From: DATMQA01 sp035566895
GTDB taxonomy: Bacteria; Verrucomicrobiota; Verrucomicrobiia; Limisphaerales; UBA8199
Assembly (NCBI GenBank): GCA_035566895.1
Contig: DATMQA010000022.1
Span: forward strand, 1 to 38,088
Length of the DNA: 38,088 bases
Direction: 5' to 3'
Shown here: piece after piece, positions 1 through 8,092 of the stretch
Layout: each line of letters starts with the position of its first letter
How positions within the stretch are numbered: the first letter of the stretch is position 1
The notes under the pieces: model-generated
The model's database searches: none
What the model was told of the DNA's origin: nothing
What the model saw: only the letters and a program-made list of their open reading frames with translations
Made by a program: the position numbers and the translations under genes

Positions 1-1412
1 CACATGGTTCCGGAGTGCCTGACTCCATGTTCCGGACAATATTTGGCCAGCAGCAGAGCTGAGAAAGTCCCCACCAGCAGTTTTGCCAACAGGAAGGGAA
101 CATAAGAGAGCGCGCCGTAGGAGGCTTCCTGCCCCTTGGGTGCAATGGCCGCCGCATATTCGTAGACCCGCGGCGAATAGAAAGCCTCGCCGAACGTTAG
201 CAGTACGACAAAAAGGGCAATCATTATATAATATGGATGGACATTGCCTCGCAGGCCTAAATACCCTGCCAGCCAGCGCCCCGGCAGACCATTGGCCCAA
301 GGCTCAAACCAGGTCGTTGGCAAGGCCATAATGAAGACCGAAGCAGCGGAAATCGCTCCTCCCAAGATCACCATCCGGTAAGCGGAAAATCGTTGCGTGA
401 GAACGCCGACCAAAGGAACGAGCAGAATAGCAATGATACTGTTGAGCCCCCAAAGCCGGCCAACGGGCGCGCCATCGCCCAGCACACGGATGCCAAATTT
501 CGGATAGACGTAGTACATCTGGATGAAGATCAGTTTCAAAAAAGCAATCAAAACGAGGAAAGCGATCAGCTTGTAAAAACCCTCCTGTCTGAAGAGCCCG
601 ACGAAAAGCCGGCCAGCCTCCTTCAGGCTGTCGCGCGCGGTCAGCCAAAACGAGGTCCAGAGATTCTCGCCGGGGTATTTGGCCTGCGCCGGAACGACCC
701 TGCCGCCCTGGTCGGTCGCTTCTGCCCCCGCGCGCAGAAAATAGAGGAACGGCAGAATCGAGAATTCGAGCACCAACGCCACCAGGAGCAAAGTCTGATA
801 CGTGGTGAGTGTCAGCCCTACCAACGGCACATTGAGATGCCCATGCTCGCCCAGGCCCTTGCGTACCCAATCGAAAAGCAACCCCGCGATGAGGAAGCCG
901 ACATTCCCCATCGTGTAAACTACCGAGAAGGAAATAGAGCGTTGGCGGGTATTAGAGTATCGGCGAACAGAGGAAACGAGCACCGGCGCGCCCAGCGCCT
1001 CGCCCAGCGCCAGCGGGAGCAAACCACCGGCGATCGCGAGCCAGTTCAGGTTCGTGAACGCCATCACCGCCCGTGCAAACAGGCAAAGCCAAACGCCCAG
1101 GAAGAAGGTCTTGCGCATACCGATGGCATCTGTCAGCGAACCGACCAGCAGGGTGAATACGGTCATCGAGAGTGACCAACCCGCCACCAGGCCCAGGCCT
1201 TTCTGGTCGCCATAGCCGAACTGCTCGGAAAGCCAGAGCGGGAGGGTGTAATTCGTCAGGCCGTAAGCGGCGAACATCAGCAGCTTAACAGCAAAGACGA
1301 GCCAAAGTTCCCGCATTCCATCCTTGAGCACAGTGAATTTGCCAATGAAGCCCTCGCCGGCGGGCTGCTCCTGTTCAGCCGCTGGACCGGCGCTGGGAAT
1401 CGTCGTTGCCAT
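1..1412 (-). CDS. MFS transporter, 3' end beyond left edge
   Basis: An open frame runs on the minus strand from ATG at 1412 through position 1 without a stop, about 470 codons. The translation begins MATTIPSAGPAAEQEQ and is then dominated by hydrophobic segments broken by short polar loops, as in the major facilitator superfamily. A conserved-looking loop reads GEAFYSPRVYEYAAAIAPKG (codons about 412-431), which resembles the transmembrane 10-11 region of peptide/sugar-type MFS carriers. It would act in the inner membrane. It is divergent from the two glycosidase-like genes that follow, so uptake of their products is the obvious guess, but the substrate cannot be read from sequence. The other minus-strand frames here are shadows. 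The C-terminus lies outside the window. Confidence 0.85.
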   Translation of the reverse strand, partial: MATTIPSAGPAAEQEQPAGEGFIGKFTVLKDGMRELWLVFAVKLLMFAAYGLTNYTLPLWLSEQFGYGDQKGLGLVAGWSLSMTVFTLLVGSLTDAIGMRKTFFLGVWLCLFARAVMAFTNLNWLAIAGGLLPLALGEALGAPVLVSSVRRYSNTRQRSISFSVVYTMGNVGFLIAGLLFDWVRKGLGEHGHLNVPLVGLTLTTYQTLLLVALVLEFSILPFLYFLRAGAEATDQGGRVVPAQAKYPGENLWTSFWLTARDSLKEAGRLFVGLFRQEGFYKLIAFLVLIAFLKLIFIQMYYVYPKFGIRVLGDGAPVGRLWGLNSIIAILLVPLVGVLTQRFSAYRMVILGGAISAASVFIMALPTTWFEPWANGLPGRWLAGYLGLRGNVHPYYIMIALFVVLLTFGEAFYSPRVYEYAAAIAPKGQEASYGALSYVPFLLAKLLVGTFSALLLAKYCPEHGVRHSGTM

Positions 1413-1540
1413 CGTGCGTCCTCAATCAAAGCCCAACCTGCCACGAACAGTAAAGTAAGAATCACCGTGATCTGCTTCCCTCCGGGTCATCCGAGGGCGA
1501 ATCCGTTCGGCTGGCTCATCAGCTGTGAAATTTAACTCGC

Positions 1541-1562
1541 AAAATCCTCCAAATCCTGTCTC
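1541..1562 (+). repeat. Short-period word repeat in the leader of the 1571 gene
   Basis: The words AAAATCCTCC and AAATCCTGTC stand in tandem with a period near 10, preceded by TTTAA at 1531-1535 and ending 8 nt before the GTG at 1571. The rest of the 158-nt divergent spacer (1413-1570) must hold the promoters of both flanking genes, but I see no convincing -35/-10 pair and no Shine-Dalgarno sequence. The word resembles the leader repeats found in the mobile region of this window. Confidence 0.4.
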
Positions 1563-1570
1563 TTCCCCAG

Positions 1571-4036
1571 GTGAATCGACGGTCTTTTCTCAAAACCGGC
1601 GCCGGTGCCACCGCCCTCTTGCAGAGTCACCCCGCCTGGTGCGCCGAAAACCACGATTCCAAACTTCCCTATAAAGAGATCCTGGCTCACCAAATCTTGA
1701 TTCTTCCGCGTTTTCTTCGCCTCTTCGCCTCTTCGTTGTTAATCCTTTCGCCTTGGACGTGCTTCCTCCTGGGCTCTGCGGCCGGGTCCTTCGCCGCCGA
1801 GACCGCCACGATCGAAACGCCTTTCTTCCGATTTACGCTCTCTGCCACGGATGGCCGCTGTGAAATCCTGGACAAAGAGGCCCAGGTTACCTGGCGCGCC
1901 GGCACCAACGTCACTCGCTTCGGCGTCGTCACCCTCAATTCTCACGAGCAGTCGCGCCGCATCGACCTCACCCGCTGCGACGTCCACTCCTTCGGCAACG
2001 AACTCGAAGCCTCGTTCCAACCATTCGTTGCCGCGCCGATGACCAGGTTTCACGTCTATGCGCGCGCGCTCCCGGACCAAAGAACCCTGGAGCTGAGCTA
2101 CCAGGAGGACGATGAATTGGAAATCGAGAGCGTCTCGATGCTGGAGGACGTACTGGGCGTCACAGATTCCGAAAGAGGATATGCCGTGGTCCCAGTGCGC
2201 GAGGGATTGCTCGTGCCGGCCGACAGCGGATTGAACTTTTCGCATCATTTCGACACTTACGCTTACGAAGGCTGCCACCTGGCGATGCTGGGCGTGGTGC
2301 AGAACGGCGCCGCGGCCTTCCTCACCTGGAGCGATCCCTACGTCACCGCCGGCCTCAAAAGCGTTGTCAGAAAAGGTGACCCCAACGACCTCCCAGTGGC
2401 AGGTGGCCGCCAGCGAATCTCCCCTTCCCTGCTGCTCACCGGACCGGCCAGGTCTTTCTGCGTGCGCTTTCTGGGCAAAGGCGACTATGTGACCATCGCC
2501 AAGGCCTACCGGCAGGTGGCGCAGGACAAAGGCTGGCTTGTCACCTGGGAGCAAAAGTTAAAGACGAATCCAGCACGCGCCAAACTATTCGGCGCCGCCA
2601 ATATCAAACTCTGGAGCGCGCTCGACCGCCGCATGAACGCGGAAAGCTCCAAAGAAGAATCGGTGCGGGTGAATTGGACCTTTGATGAAGCGGCCCAGGT
2701 CGCCGAACATCTCAAACGCGACCTTAAACTGGACCGCGTATTGTTTACCCTGGGCGGCTGGATCCATCGCGGCTACGACAATCAGCATCCGGACATCCTG
2801 CCCACCGCTCCCGAATGCGGAGGCGACAAAGCCCTGACCGATTGCGCCCGCCGGGTAATGAAGCTCGGCTATCTTTTCTGCCTGCACGACAATTACCAGG
2901 ACATTTACCGCGACTCCCCTTCGTGGAACGAGAACCTCATCATGAAAACCGACCAGGGCAAGCTCGCGCGTGGCGGACGCTGGGCCGGCGGACAGGCCTA
3001 CCTCACTTGTTCCCCGATGGCGCTGGAGCTGGCGAAACGCCCGCAAAATCTCCGGGCAGTCAAAAAGCTTACGGCGGCGAACGCTTATTTTATCGATACG
3101 ACCTATGCCGCCGGCCTGCAGGAATGTCATGACCTGGCTCATCCGCTGACGCGTTCCGATGACATGAAATGGAAACAGGCGCTCTCGGATTACGCACGCG
3201 GCGTCTTTGGCGTTTTCGGCAGCGAATGCGGCCGCGAATGGGCCATTCCCCACAGCGATTTTTTCGAGGGCCTCACCGGGGTCAGCGGCCGCTACTATCA
3301 CGATGCCAACCTGGTGAACAACCTCGGGGCCACGGTGATTCCATTCTTTGATTTGGTCTATCGCGACTGCATCGCCATGTATGGCAAGTACGGTTATGAC
3401 CCGGAACGCGCCGCCGACTATGTCCTCTATCATATCAGCCTCGGCCGCCCGCTCAATTATCATTCAATTCCCGCTCATCTTTATTGGACACGGCCGCCGA
3501 ATAAACCCGCGACGGCCAACGACGAAGCTCTTTTCATCCGGGCGGACAACGGTTGGGCCGCCGACCTGCACCCACTGGATCGGTTCATTAAGAATACGTA
3601 CGAAATACTTTCCCCGCTCAACGAACTGACCGCACAGATGCAAATGTCTCGGCACGAATTCTTAACTACCGACCGCAAAGCGCAACGGACGGTTTTCGGT
3701 GTAGGCCGGGATTCGGTTGAAGTCACGGTGAATGCCGGCACCGCTCCTTACACCTGTCCGTCAAAGCTGGGCGGTCAAGTCGTTCTACCGCATCACGGTT
3801 TCCTGGTTGAATCCCCGACGTTCGTGGCGTTTTACGCGGCTGGTTGGCGTGGCTTGAACTACGCTGAACCTCCGCTATTCACCTTGCGCAGCCTGGATAA
3901 GCAGCCGATTGCCGGTTCTCGCCGCGTTCGTGTTTACCATGGATTTGGCGCAAAGCAGATTAAAGTTGGGCCGACCATGCGTGAGGTGGAGCGCGAAGCC
4001 ATCATCAATCTTCCAGGTGAGGGCGGCAGAAAGTGA
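1571..4036 (+). CDS. Secreted glycoside hydrolase-like protein (DUF5696-like)
   Basis: This 821-residue protein has a GTG start at 1571. Residues 1-25 form a Tat-type signal (RRSFLKTG, cleavage near AWCA). A second hydrophobic signal-like stretch follows at about 45-75 (LLILSPWTCFLLG...SFAAE). Residues about 75-330 are beta-rich. A (beta/alpha)-barrel-like part follows, with GGWIHRGYDNQHPDILP near 394, ANAYFIDTTYA near 506 (candidate catalytic Asp) and GSECGREWAIPHSDFFEG near 550. From memory these motifs match DUF5696 proteins, which resemble the GH101/GH129 type. Polysaccharide or glycan hydrolysis outside the cytoplasm is inferred. The stop overlaps the next start (GTGA), so the two are probably translated together. 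The double signal sequence is odd: a short-period repeat sits between the two signals, and an alternative in-frame TTG start lies at 1736. Confidence 0.7.
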   Translation: MNRRSFLKTGAGATALLQSHPAWCAENHDSKLPYKEILAHQILILPRFLRLFASSLLILSPWTCFLLGSAAGSFAAETATIETPFFRFTLSATDGRCEILDKEAQVTWRAGTNVTRFGVVTLNSHEQSRRIDLTRCDVHSFGNELEASFQPFVAAPMTRFHVYARALPDQRTLELSYQEDDELEIESVSMLEDVLGVTDSERGYAVVPVREGLLVPADSGLNFSHHFDTYAYEGCHLAMLGVVQNGAAAFLTWSDPYVTAGLKSVVRKGDPNDLPVAGGRQRISPSLLLTGPARSFCVRFLGKGDYVTIAKAYRQVAQDKGWLVTWEQKLKTNPARAKLFGAANIKLWSALDRRMNAESSKEESVRVNWTFDEAAQVAEHLKRDLKLDRVLFTLGGWIHRGYDNQHPDILPTAPECGGDKALTDCARRVMKLGYLFCLHDNYQDIYRDSPSWNENLIMKTDQGKLARGGRWAGGQAYLTCSPMALELAKRPQNLRAVKKLTAANAYFIDTTYAAGLQECHDLAHPLTRSDDMKWKQALSDYARGVFGVFGSECGREWAIPHSDFFEGLTGVSGRYYHDANLVNNLGATVIPFFDLVYRDCIAMYGKYGYDPERAADYVLYHISLGRPLNYHSIPAHLYWTRPPNKPATANDEALFIRADNGWAADLHPLDRFIKNTYEILSPLNELTAQMQMSRHEFLTTDRKAQRTVFGVGRDSVEVTVNAGTAPYTCPSKLGGQVVLPHHGFLVESPTFVAFYAAGWRGLNYAEPPLFTLRSLDKQPIAGSRRVRVYHGFGAKQIKVGPTMREVEREAIINLPGEGGRK
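1714..1744 (+). repeat. Short-period repeat inside the N-terminal coding region
   Basis: The 8-mer CTTCGCCT is repeated (CTTCGCCT CTTCGCCT CTTCG) and followed by TTGTTAATCC. This is the same layout, tandem word then a TTAA tail, that precedes start codons elsewhere in the window. Here it lies in frame within the 1571 gene, between a Tat signal and a second signal-like segment. Confidence 0.55.
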
Positions 4037-7000
4037 CGTTTCCATTTTCCCGCCGCGGCGCGGCTTTTAAGCTGCAGGCCTCACTAATTCCGGAAGCGCT
4101 TCTCCTCTGGCTGCTCTCCGGCTTCGTCTTTTCCTCTTTCGCCGCTCCGTTCGACGCTGCGCCGTTCGGCCTGCCCTTGCCGGAGGGAAATGGAATTATG
4201 TGGGAAGACCCGCGCGAAATTCATCAGGTCGTGGTTCATTTCGCGGACGCGCCACCACGTCTTGAGCGCCTGCGTCTTGAATACTGGGGCAGCCGCTGGC
4301 CCGAACAACACCTGCCCAAAGACCGCCAGCCCGGCGGCGGCGACGTCGGCTGGATGGAGCTGGGTAATTGGTATCGGGGCGGGTGGCGCATTGCCGATAC
4401 CCAGGCCACAGCCGAGGCTTTGTCCGTCCACTTCACGTTCCGCCCCATAAGCGCAAAAGAATTTCCGGGGTTGACGACCTACCCCGTGCCGTTTCGTTAC
4501 ACACTCAAGTTGCGCGTGGTCTCCGACGGGGCTCTGCCCGCCGTCTCGCGTATCGAAACATTCACTGACTCCACGCTCGAGCCGCGGGGCGCTGTGCGAA
4601 TCGTGTGGCAAAAACCGCCTGCCTCGAGTCTCCAGTTTGGCGCTTTCAATGGTTCGGTCAATTCCATCGGGAGCGACTCGCCACTTCTGAGCCGATTATC
4701 GACTGTCGGCGCTATCAACCCCGACCCAAACACCTTCGACCGCACTTTAGTTACGATTCGCAACGGCCAAAGCGTCTTTACCTTCGCGCTGGACGACTTA
4801 AAGAACGGTCCGCTATTTCTGCCGGAATTCGGAGCTGCCGTACTGCCGGACAGCGACACCCGGGACTACGCCGCCGTGGAAGCTGCAGTGAACGCGCGCA
4901 ATTCCAAAACTCTGTACGAGCGCGTCGCCGAGCTGCCCGAACAAACCTGGCAATCCGCCTTGAGCAACGTGCCGCCTAAAAAATCGCACATTTATTTTCC
5001 GCTGGGCAGGGATGGCGGACGCCAAAAGTTCCTGCTTGAGGCCGATGGCAGCATCCGGTTTCGCTGCAACGATCATTTCCTGAAAGGCCGCCCCGGTCAG
5101 GAAACGCCCCGCTTTGCGCTCGAACCGGCGCCGGTGCGGTTCCGGTTCGGACCGGGTCACATTCCCATCGAGCGCAGCCTCCAGGAAGAAACCTTGCCGA
5201 TTTGCGAGACGAAGTGGGAGACAAACGGCCTGCTCATTTCTCAAACGGCCTTCGTGACCGAACTCAATGGCACCAATCCTAACAATTCCCCGGTGGCCGA
5301 TGTCCCCGCCGTCTTCATGGCGCAGTTTGTTTTCACTAATGCCTCAGGCACTGCGCAGTCCTTCGCATTTTCTCCAATGTACGAGGCGGGCGAAGCCAGC
5401 CGAAACGTGGTGGCCGACGATAATGGCTTTTTCCGCCTGGAGGGAAATCTGCGCGGCCAAATCACCTCAGCGCGCCCACTCGGATCGCCCGTGAATTTGG
5501 CGCCGAGCGAAACGGCAGCTTTCATCGTGAAAATCCCCTATGTTGTGCTGACGGAGAAATCGGAGCGGGACGCCCTGGCTCGGCTCGATTTCGAGACCGA
5601 GCGCGCTGCGGTGGCAAATTACTGGCGCCGGCGCCTCGACCAAAGCACACGCCTGATTACGCCTGAACCCCTCCTCAACGAGTTCTACCGGGCCCACGCC
5701 GGCCATTTGCTCATCAATTGCGAACGCGAGCCCAACAGCACACGCCGGGTCGCCCGCGTCGGTTCTTTTTCCTACGGCGCTTACGGCAACGAGTCCTGTA
5801 TGATGGTCGTTGATTTGGACCAGCGCGGTTACCATCGCGAAGCGCAGGAATGCCTCGACGCCTGGCTGCATTACCAGGGCACGGTCGGGTTGCCCGGTGA
5901 CTTTTCGTCTCAGGAAGGCGTTCTCTATGGCGCGGGCGGCTACGAGGCCGGGGGTTACAACCAGCATCACGGCTGGATTCTCTGGTGTCTGGCCGAGCAT
6001 TACCGCTTCACCCGCGACGAGGCGTGGCTGCGGAGTGCCGCACCGGGTATTCGGGCCGGCGCGGACTGGATCGTTCGGGAAACCAAACGCACCGCCGGCC
6101 GCCACGAACTCGAACGCGGTCTGCTGCCCGCTGGCAGCCTGGAGGACATCGGAGATTGGTGGACCTGGCTTTCGACCAGTTGTTATACCTGGCGTGGACT
6201 CGATTCTGCCGCCTGGGCCTTGGAACAACTCAAGCACCCGGAAGCGGGCCGCATTCGCCAGGAGGCTGACGCTTATCACACGAACCTGCTCGCCAATTTT
6301 CGCGCCGCCGCTGAGCGGTCCCCCGTCGTGCGCTTGCGCGACGGCACCGCCGTTCCTCATTTCCCCTCGTACGTTCACCGGCGCGGCCGCAGTTTTGGCT
6401 GGATTTGCGAAACGCTCGAAGGGGCCCTGCACCTGCTCATCACCGGCGCGCTGGACTCGCATTCACCTGAGGCAGAATGGATTCTGAAAGATTACGAAGA
6501 CAACCTTTATCTCTCCAACCAATACGGCTACACGCTGGATGATTTCGATAAATATTGGTTCGGCCGCGGAGGCATGTCCATGCAAGCCTGTTTGTTGTTG
6601 GACGTCGAACCGTACCTTTACCGGGATGACGTGAAACATGCCCTGCGGGCCCTGTTCAACGCGCTGGCCGTCAGCCACTTTCCGGATGTGCACATGAACA
6701 CGGAGCACGCCCTGCCGAACTTCGGCGACTGGCGCGGCGACCATTACAAGACCTCCGACGAAGCCAATGCCTGCGGCTGGTTGCGCCAGATTTTTGTGCG
6801 CGAACAAGGCGACGAACTGCTGCTGGGACAGGCGGTCCCGCGCGAATGGCTCAAACCCGGCCAAACTTGCGGCTTGGGCCGCGCCGCCACCTACTTCGGT
6901 CCCATGACGGTGCTCTACACCGCCGCTCAAAACGAAATCACCGCACAACTTAAAGCCCCACGGCGCAATCCGCCCAAACGCATCCGTCTGCGCTTCCGAG

Positions 7001-7122
7001 CCCCCAACGAGCGTCCGCTCGCGGCCGTTACCGTAAACGGCGCACCCTGGAAGCAGTTTGACGGCGACTGGGTGCACTTGCCTGGTGACATCGGCTCCGC
7101 AAGAATCGTCGCGCGGTATTAA
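4033..7122 (+). CDS. Secreted (alpha/alpha)6-barrel glycosidase-like protein
   Basis: The protein has 1029 residues and a GTG start that overlaps the previous stop by 4 nt (GTGA), which argues for translational coupling. An N-terminal hydrophobic segment (LLLWLLSGFVFSSFAAPF, about residues 23-40) looks like a signal peptide. Residues about 40-500 look beta-sandwich rich. From about 540 on, the helical part has motifs typical of six-hairpin glycosidases: FSYGAYGNESCM near 580, GGYNQHHGWILWCLAEHY near 640, GSLEDIGDWWTWLS near 699 and YTLDDFDKYWFGRGG near 830. Acidic residues in the last two are candidate catalytic groups. I cannot assign a GH family. Together with the upstream DUF5696-like protein and the divergent MFS carrier it forms a likely glycan-utilisation locus. 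Confidence 0.7.
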   Translation: MTFPFSRRGAAFKLQASLIPEALLLWLLSGFVFSSFAAPFDAAPFGLPLPEGNGIMWEDPREIHQVVVHFADAPPRLERLRLEYWGSRWPEQHLPKDRQPGGGDVGWMELGNWYRGGWRIADTQATAEALSVHFTFRPISAKEFPGLTTYPVPFRYTLKLRVVSDGALPAVSRIETFTDSTLEPRGAVRIVWQKPPASSLQFGAFNGSVNSIGSDSPLLSRLSTVGAINPDPNTFDRTLVTIRNGQSVFTFALDDLKNGPLFLPEFGAAVLPDSDTRDYAAVEAAVNARNSKTLYERVAELPEQTWQSALSNVPPKKSHIYFPLGRDGGRQKFLLEADGSIRFRCNDHFLKGRPGQETPRFALEPAPVRFRFGPGHIPIERSLQEETLPICETKWETNGLLISQTAFVTELNGTNPNNSPVADVPAVFMAQFVFTNASGTAQSFAFSPMYEAGEASRNVVADDNGFFRLEGNLRGQITSARPLGSPVNLAPSETAAFIVKIPYVVLTEKSERDALARLDFETERAAVANYWRRRLDQSTRLITPEPLLNEFYRAHAGHLLINCEREPNSTRRVARVGSFSYGAYGNESCMMVVDLDQRGYHREAQECLDAWLHYQGTVGLPGDFSSQEGVLYGAGGYEAGGYNQHHGWILWCLAEHYRFTRDEAWLRSAAPGIRAGADWIVRETKRTAGRHELERGLLPAGSLEDIGDWWTWLSTSCYTWRGLDSAAWALEQLKHPEAGRIRQEADAYHTNLLANFRAAAERSPVVRLRDGTAVPHFPSYVHRRGRSFGWICETLEGALHLLITGALDSHSPEAEWILKDYEDNLYLSNQYGYTLDDFDKYWFGRGGMSMQACLLLDVEPYLYRDDVKHALRALFNALAVSHFPDVHMNTEHALPNFGDWRGDHYKTSDEANACGWLRQIFVREQGDELLLGQAVPREWLKPGQTCGLGRAATYFGPMTVLYTAAQNEITAQLKAPRRNPPKRIRLRFRAPNERPLAAVTVNGAPWKQFDGDWVHLPGDIGSARIVARY

Positions 7123-7142
7123 GGGTTTGCTGCAGCGCCAAC

Positions 7143-7895
7143 ATGGAGCCGTCTTTTGGAGTCATTTACGAAGATGCCGGGCTTTTGGTCATCAACAAAC
7201 CGGCCGGTCTGGTCTGTCATCCCACCAAAACTGACGAGTATTCCAGCCTGATCAGCCGCACGCGTCTGTATCTTGGTCAGGATTCACATCCGCAACTCAT
7301 CAACCGCCTGGATCGCGAAACCAGCGGCGTTGCTCTGTTGGCTAAAGATACCGATACCGCACGGCAGTTGCGCCAACTCTGGGAAAACCGGCGTGTCGAA
7401 AAGGAGTATCTGGCCATCGTCCACGGCCAAGTGGCCGACACATACGGGGTCATTGAGGCACCGCTAGGCAAAGATGAGCGCAGCCGGGTGGCAATCAAGG
7501 ATTGTGTGCGGCTCGACGGCGCGCCAGCAAGGACGGAGTATTGGGTCGAGCAAGGGTTCGTCCGCGAGACACTAACGCCCGGGTCATTCACCGTTTTGCG
7601 GGTGCTCCCGCACACCGGGCGCAAGCATCAAATCCGTATTCATCTCGCCTCTATTGGTCATCCTGTTGTCGGCGACAAACTCTATGGCGCAGACGAGGAT
7701 ATCTACCTGGCTTTGGTAGAGAATCGCCTGACCCCGGAGCACCAGCGCCAACTGATTCTGCCCTATCATGCCTTGCATGCCCGGCAAGTGCGCCTGACCT
7801 GGCGCAGTCGGGAAACAGCCTTCCGGGCGGAGCCTGAACCATGGTTCACCGGCTTTCTCACCCCAGGAGAATTGCCGGCACATAAGGAAGATTGA
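7143..7895 (+). CDS. RluA-family RNA pseudouridine synthase
   Basis: The 250-residue protein carries the RluA signature INRLDRETSG, with catalytic Asp57, which attacks the target uridine C1'. The N-terminal motif LLVINKPAGLVCHP (residues 14-27) and the C-terminal HTGRKHQIRIHLASIGHPV (about 157-175) are also typical of the family. There is no S4 domain at the N-terminus, so it is a short catalytic-only form, like RluA/TruC rather than RluC/RluD. The target, rRNA or tRNA, cannot be decided. The start is ATG, 20 nt after the preceding glycosidase stop. The function is unrelated to its neighbour and co-transcription is probably incidental. Confidence 0.92.
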   Translation: MEPSFGVIYEDAGLLVINKPAGLVCHPTKTDEYSSLISRTRLYLGQDSHPQLINRLDRETSGVALLAKDTDTARQLRQLWENRRVEKEYLAIVHGQVADTYGVIEAPLGKDERSRVAIKDCVRLDGAPARTEYWVEQGFVRETLTPGSFTVLRVLPHTGRKHQIRIHLASIGHPVVGDKLYGADEDIYLALVENRLTPEHQRQLILPYHALHARQVRLTWRSRETAFRAEPEPWFTGFLTPGELPAHKED

Positions 7896-7994
7896 CGCAG
7901 ATGCTTGTTCTTGCCCATGAGGGCTTTCGAACATTGGCCTCCGGCTTCTGGCCGTTGGGCGCTGTTCCCTGACCTCTGACTTTTCTTCCCTTTA

Positions 7995-8021
7995 GCTGTG
8001 TTAATTTGTGTAATCAGCGGG
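7995..8021 (+). repeat. Short-period word repeat in spacer before the 8093 gene
   Basis: The words TGTGTTAATT and TGTGTAATCAG stand in tandem in the 197-nt spacer between the RluA-family gene and the TPR protein, in the same orientation as the downstream gene. I see no clear terminator for the upstream gene and no strong promoter in this spacer. Confidence 0.35.
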
Positions 8022-8092
8022 CAACTCTCTACGGGCAATGCCGGCAAGTCCATCGTTGCCAAACCTCCTTGGATCTCGCTATCATCCATATT

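Noticed and set aside
304..1175. Frames on both strands inside the first 1.2 kb
   Set aside because: They are shadows of the long MFS frame that starts at 1412 on the minus strand and runs off the left edge.
2585..3463. A 292-codon minus-strand frame opposite the DUF5696-like gene
   Set aside because: The plus-strand protein has clear motifs across the same bases; the antisense frame has none.
8006..8092. Upstream extension of the TPR protein
   Set aside because: It precedes a perfect signal peptide and overlaps a word-repeat spacer; ATG 8093 is a better start.
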